Below, piece after piece: positions 4,349 to 5,680 of a DNA stretch of 5,680 nucleotides; position 1 is the stretch's first letter, and each line of letters opens with the position of its first letter. A program made the translations under genes and the position numbers. Origin of the DNA: an uncultured Ruminococcus sp. (GTDB lineage Bacteria > Bacillota > Clostridia > Oscillospirales > Acutalibacteraceae); assembly GCA_902773065.1 (NCBI GenBank), contig CACYDD010000088.1:1-5680 (forward strand), written 5' to 3'. The notes beneath the pieces were generated by a model, which was not told the DNA's origin, ran no database searches, and saw only the letters and a program-made list of their open reading frames with translations.

Positions 4349-5680
4349 ATGCAAAAATATATCATGCCGGTAGGAAAAAGCGATTTTGAAAAAGTTCGGA
4401 AAGAGAAAAACTATTATATAGATAAAACAGATTTAATCAGGCAAATCATTAATGAGGGTGCAGAAGTGACACTGTTTACCCGCCCGAGGCGTTTCGGTAA
4501 GTCTCTGAATATGTCGATGCTTGAAAACTTTTTTGATATCCGAAAAGACAGTAAAGCAATATTTGAAGGTCTTGAAATTTCTAAAGATGAAGAACTTTGC
4601 AAAGAATGGATGAATCAGTATTCGACAATATTTATTTCATTTAAGGATGTCGGAGGAATCAATTTTGAAAATGCAGCTGCTCAGCTCAAAACCGCAATTT
4701 CCAATCTTTATAAAGACCATGTGTATGTGTTGGAAAATGAATCATCTGATAAAGATGATATCAATTTATTTATGCAGTTAAAAGCAAAACAATCTGAGAA
4801 CATAGAGCTGACCGATGCCTTGGTGCTTTTGTCAAAGCTGATGTATGAATATTACAAGAAGCCTGTTGTGATATTGATTGATGAGTATGATGTACCGATG
4901 GCGAAAGGTGATGCCAACGGTTATTACAGAGAAATCACTGACATTATGAGGTATATGCTCAGTAAGGCACTGAAAGATAACCGGTATCTGAAATTTGCTG
5001 TTATGACCGGATGCCTGAGAATTGCGAAGGAAAGCATATTCACAGGGCTGAATAATTTGAAAATCAATTCTATGACGGATACAGAATATAATGAATGTTT
5101 CGGATTTACAGACGCGGAAATTAACAAACTTCTTGCTGATACGGAACTGACGGCTTATAAAAGAAAAATCAAAGAGTGGTATGATGGCTACCGCTTCGGT
5201 GACAGTGAAGTTTATTGCCCTTGGGATGTATTGAATTACATTTCGGATTTACAGAAAAAACCGGGAAAAGCTCCCCAAAATTATTGGGCAAATACGAGTG
5301 GAAATGATATTATCAAAAAATACCTTGACACAGGTATGAGTCCTGTTGATGATTTTGAAACACTTCTGAGAGGTGAGTGTATCAAAAAAGTTGTATATGA
5401 AGATATCACTTATGAAAATCTTGTCAGCAGCGAAGAAAATTTCTGGTCAGTGCTGTATATGACGGGTTATCTGACGACTGAACCAAAAGAATTCGTTAAT
5501 ACGTTAGAAGTTGATGACAGCACAATAGACGATGACAGAATTACACTGAAACTGGTGAATAATGAGGTTAAAGATTTATTTGCAAGGACGATTGCAGCAT
5601 GGTTCAGAGAAACAATCATAAAGGATGACAGAAAACTTTTATTTGAAGCTATTTGGAATAGTGATACAGATACGCTGACC
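4349..5680 (+). CDS. AAA-ATPase-like domain protein (PF09820 type), C-terminus outside window
   Basis: The 444 visible residues read open to the right edge. The N-terminus has IMPVGKSDFEKVRKEKNYYIDKT, which opens this family. A Walker A-like loop RPRRFGKSLN lies at 45-54 with Lys51-Ser52, and Walker B VVILIDEYDVPM at 173-184 with Asp178-Glu179. The sensor-like MTGCLRIAKESIFTGLNN is at 219-236, WYDGYRFG at 277-284, YCPWDVLNY at 289-297 and the hallmark NYWANTSGNDII at 311-322. It is therefore a P-loop ATPase of the AAA-ATPase_like family. Family members usually have 500-600 residues and often end in a PD-(D/E)XK nuclease-like domain, which would lie just beyond the window and is not shown. The cellular role is unknown; these proteins are numerous and often multicopy in gut anaerobes. 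The start is clear: AGAGGAG (4334-4340) is 8 nt before the ATG. It is monocistronic from its own strong promoter. Confidence 0.93.
   Translation, partial: MQKYIMPVGKSDFEKVRKEKNYYIDKTDLIRQIINEGAEVTLFTRPRRFGKSLNMSMLENFFDIRKDSKAIFEGLEISKDEELCKEWMNQYSTIFISFKDVGGINFENAAAQLKTAISNLYKDHVYVLENESSDKDDINLFMQLKAKQSENIELTDALVLLSKLMYEYYKKPVVILIDEYDVPMAKGDANGYYREITDIMRYMLSKALKDNRYLKFAVMTGCLRIAKESIFTGLNNLKINSMTDTEYNECFGFTDAEINKLLADTELTAYKRKIKEWYDGYRFGDSEVYCPWDVLNYISDLQKKPGKAPQNYWANTSGNDIIKKYLDTGMSPVDDFETLLRGECIKKVVYEDITYENLVSSEENFWSVLYMTGYLTTEPKEFVNTLEVDDSTIDDDRITLKLVNNEVKDLFARTIAAWFRETIIKDDRKLLFEAIWNSDTDTLT

Noticed and set aside
3682..5680. XRE regulator plus ATPase as a toxin-antitoxin or defence operon
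   Set aside because: Two terminators and a separate strong promoter lie between them, and neither protein shows a toxin fold; no co-transcription is supported.

Overview
The window looks like chromosomal DNA from a low- to mid-GC anaerobic Firmicute, most likely a gut clostridium of the Ruminococcus/Oscillospiraceae kind. This is inferred from four things: strong purine-rich ribosome binding sites (AGGAGGA, AAGGAG, CGGAGG, AGAGGAG), very AT-rich intergenic DNA, a class A penicillin-binding protein with a long Asp-rich tail, and an AAA-ATPase-like protein of a family that is expanded in gut anaerobes. No rRNA, tRNA, CRISPR array or intact insertion sequence is visible.

Layout. Bases 1-2490 (minus strand) hold a bifunctional class A penicillin-binding protein (PBP1A type). 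Its 830 visible codons contain all expected glycosyltransferase and transpeptidase motifs, and it runs off the left edge inside a DGGTD tandem repeat. Bases 2491-2843 are a divergent intergenic region. It holds the PBP promoter (extended -10), a leader of about 200 nt with several inverted repeats, and a weaker candidate promoter for the rightward gene. Bases 2844-3194 (plus) encode a small exported or membrane-anchored protein whose C-terminal half resembles the BofC C-terminal domain; a GTG start is preferred. Bases 3195-3681 are a gene-free AT-rich stretch with a 68-nt imperfect hairpin, other repeats, a good promoter, and a leader whose two inverted repeats interleave like an H-type pseudoknot. 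Bases 3682-4080 (plus) encode an XRE-family DNA-binding regulator, followed by two strong terminator-like hairpins. Bases 4349-5680 (plus) encode an AAA-ATPase-like protein that is cut by the right edge. Its promoter is very well formed and is covered by two perfect palindromes.

How the genes relate. These are four separate transcription units, not an operon. The PBP and the BofC-like protein are divergently transcribed and both act outside the cytoplasmic membrane, so a shared envelope or sporulation link is possible but unproven. The XRE regulator and the ATPase are separated by terminators and have their own promoters. A regulatory link between them would have to act in trans.

The most interesting signals are non-coding: the interleaved inverted repeats in the XRE leader, the double palindrome on the ATPase promoter, the 68-nt hairpin after the BofC-like gene, and the structured PBP leader. 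No clearly new multi-gene system is visible.
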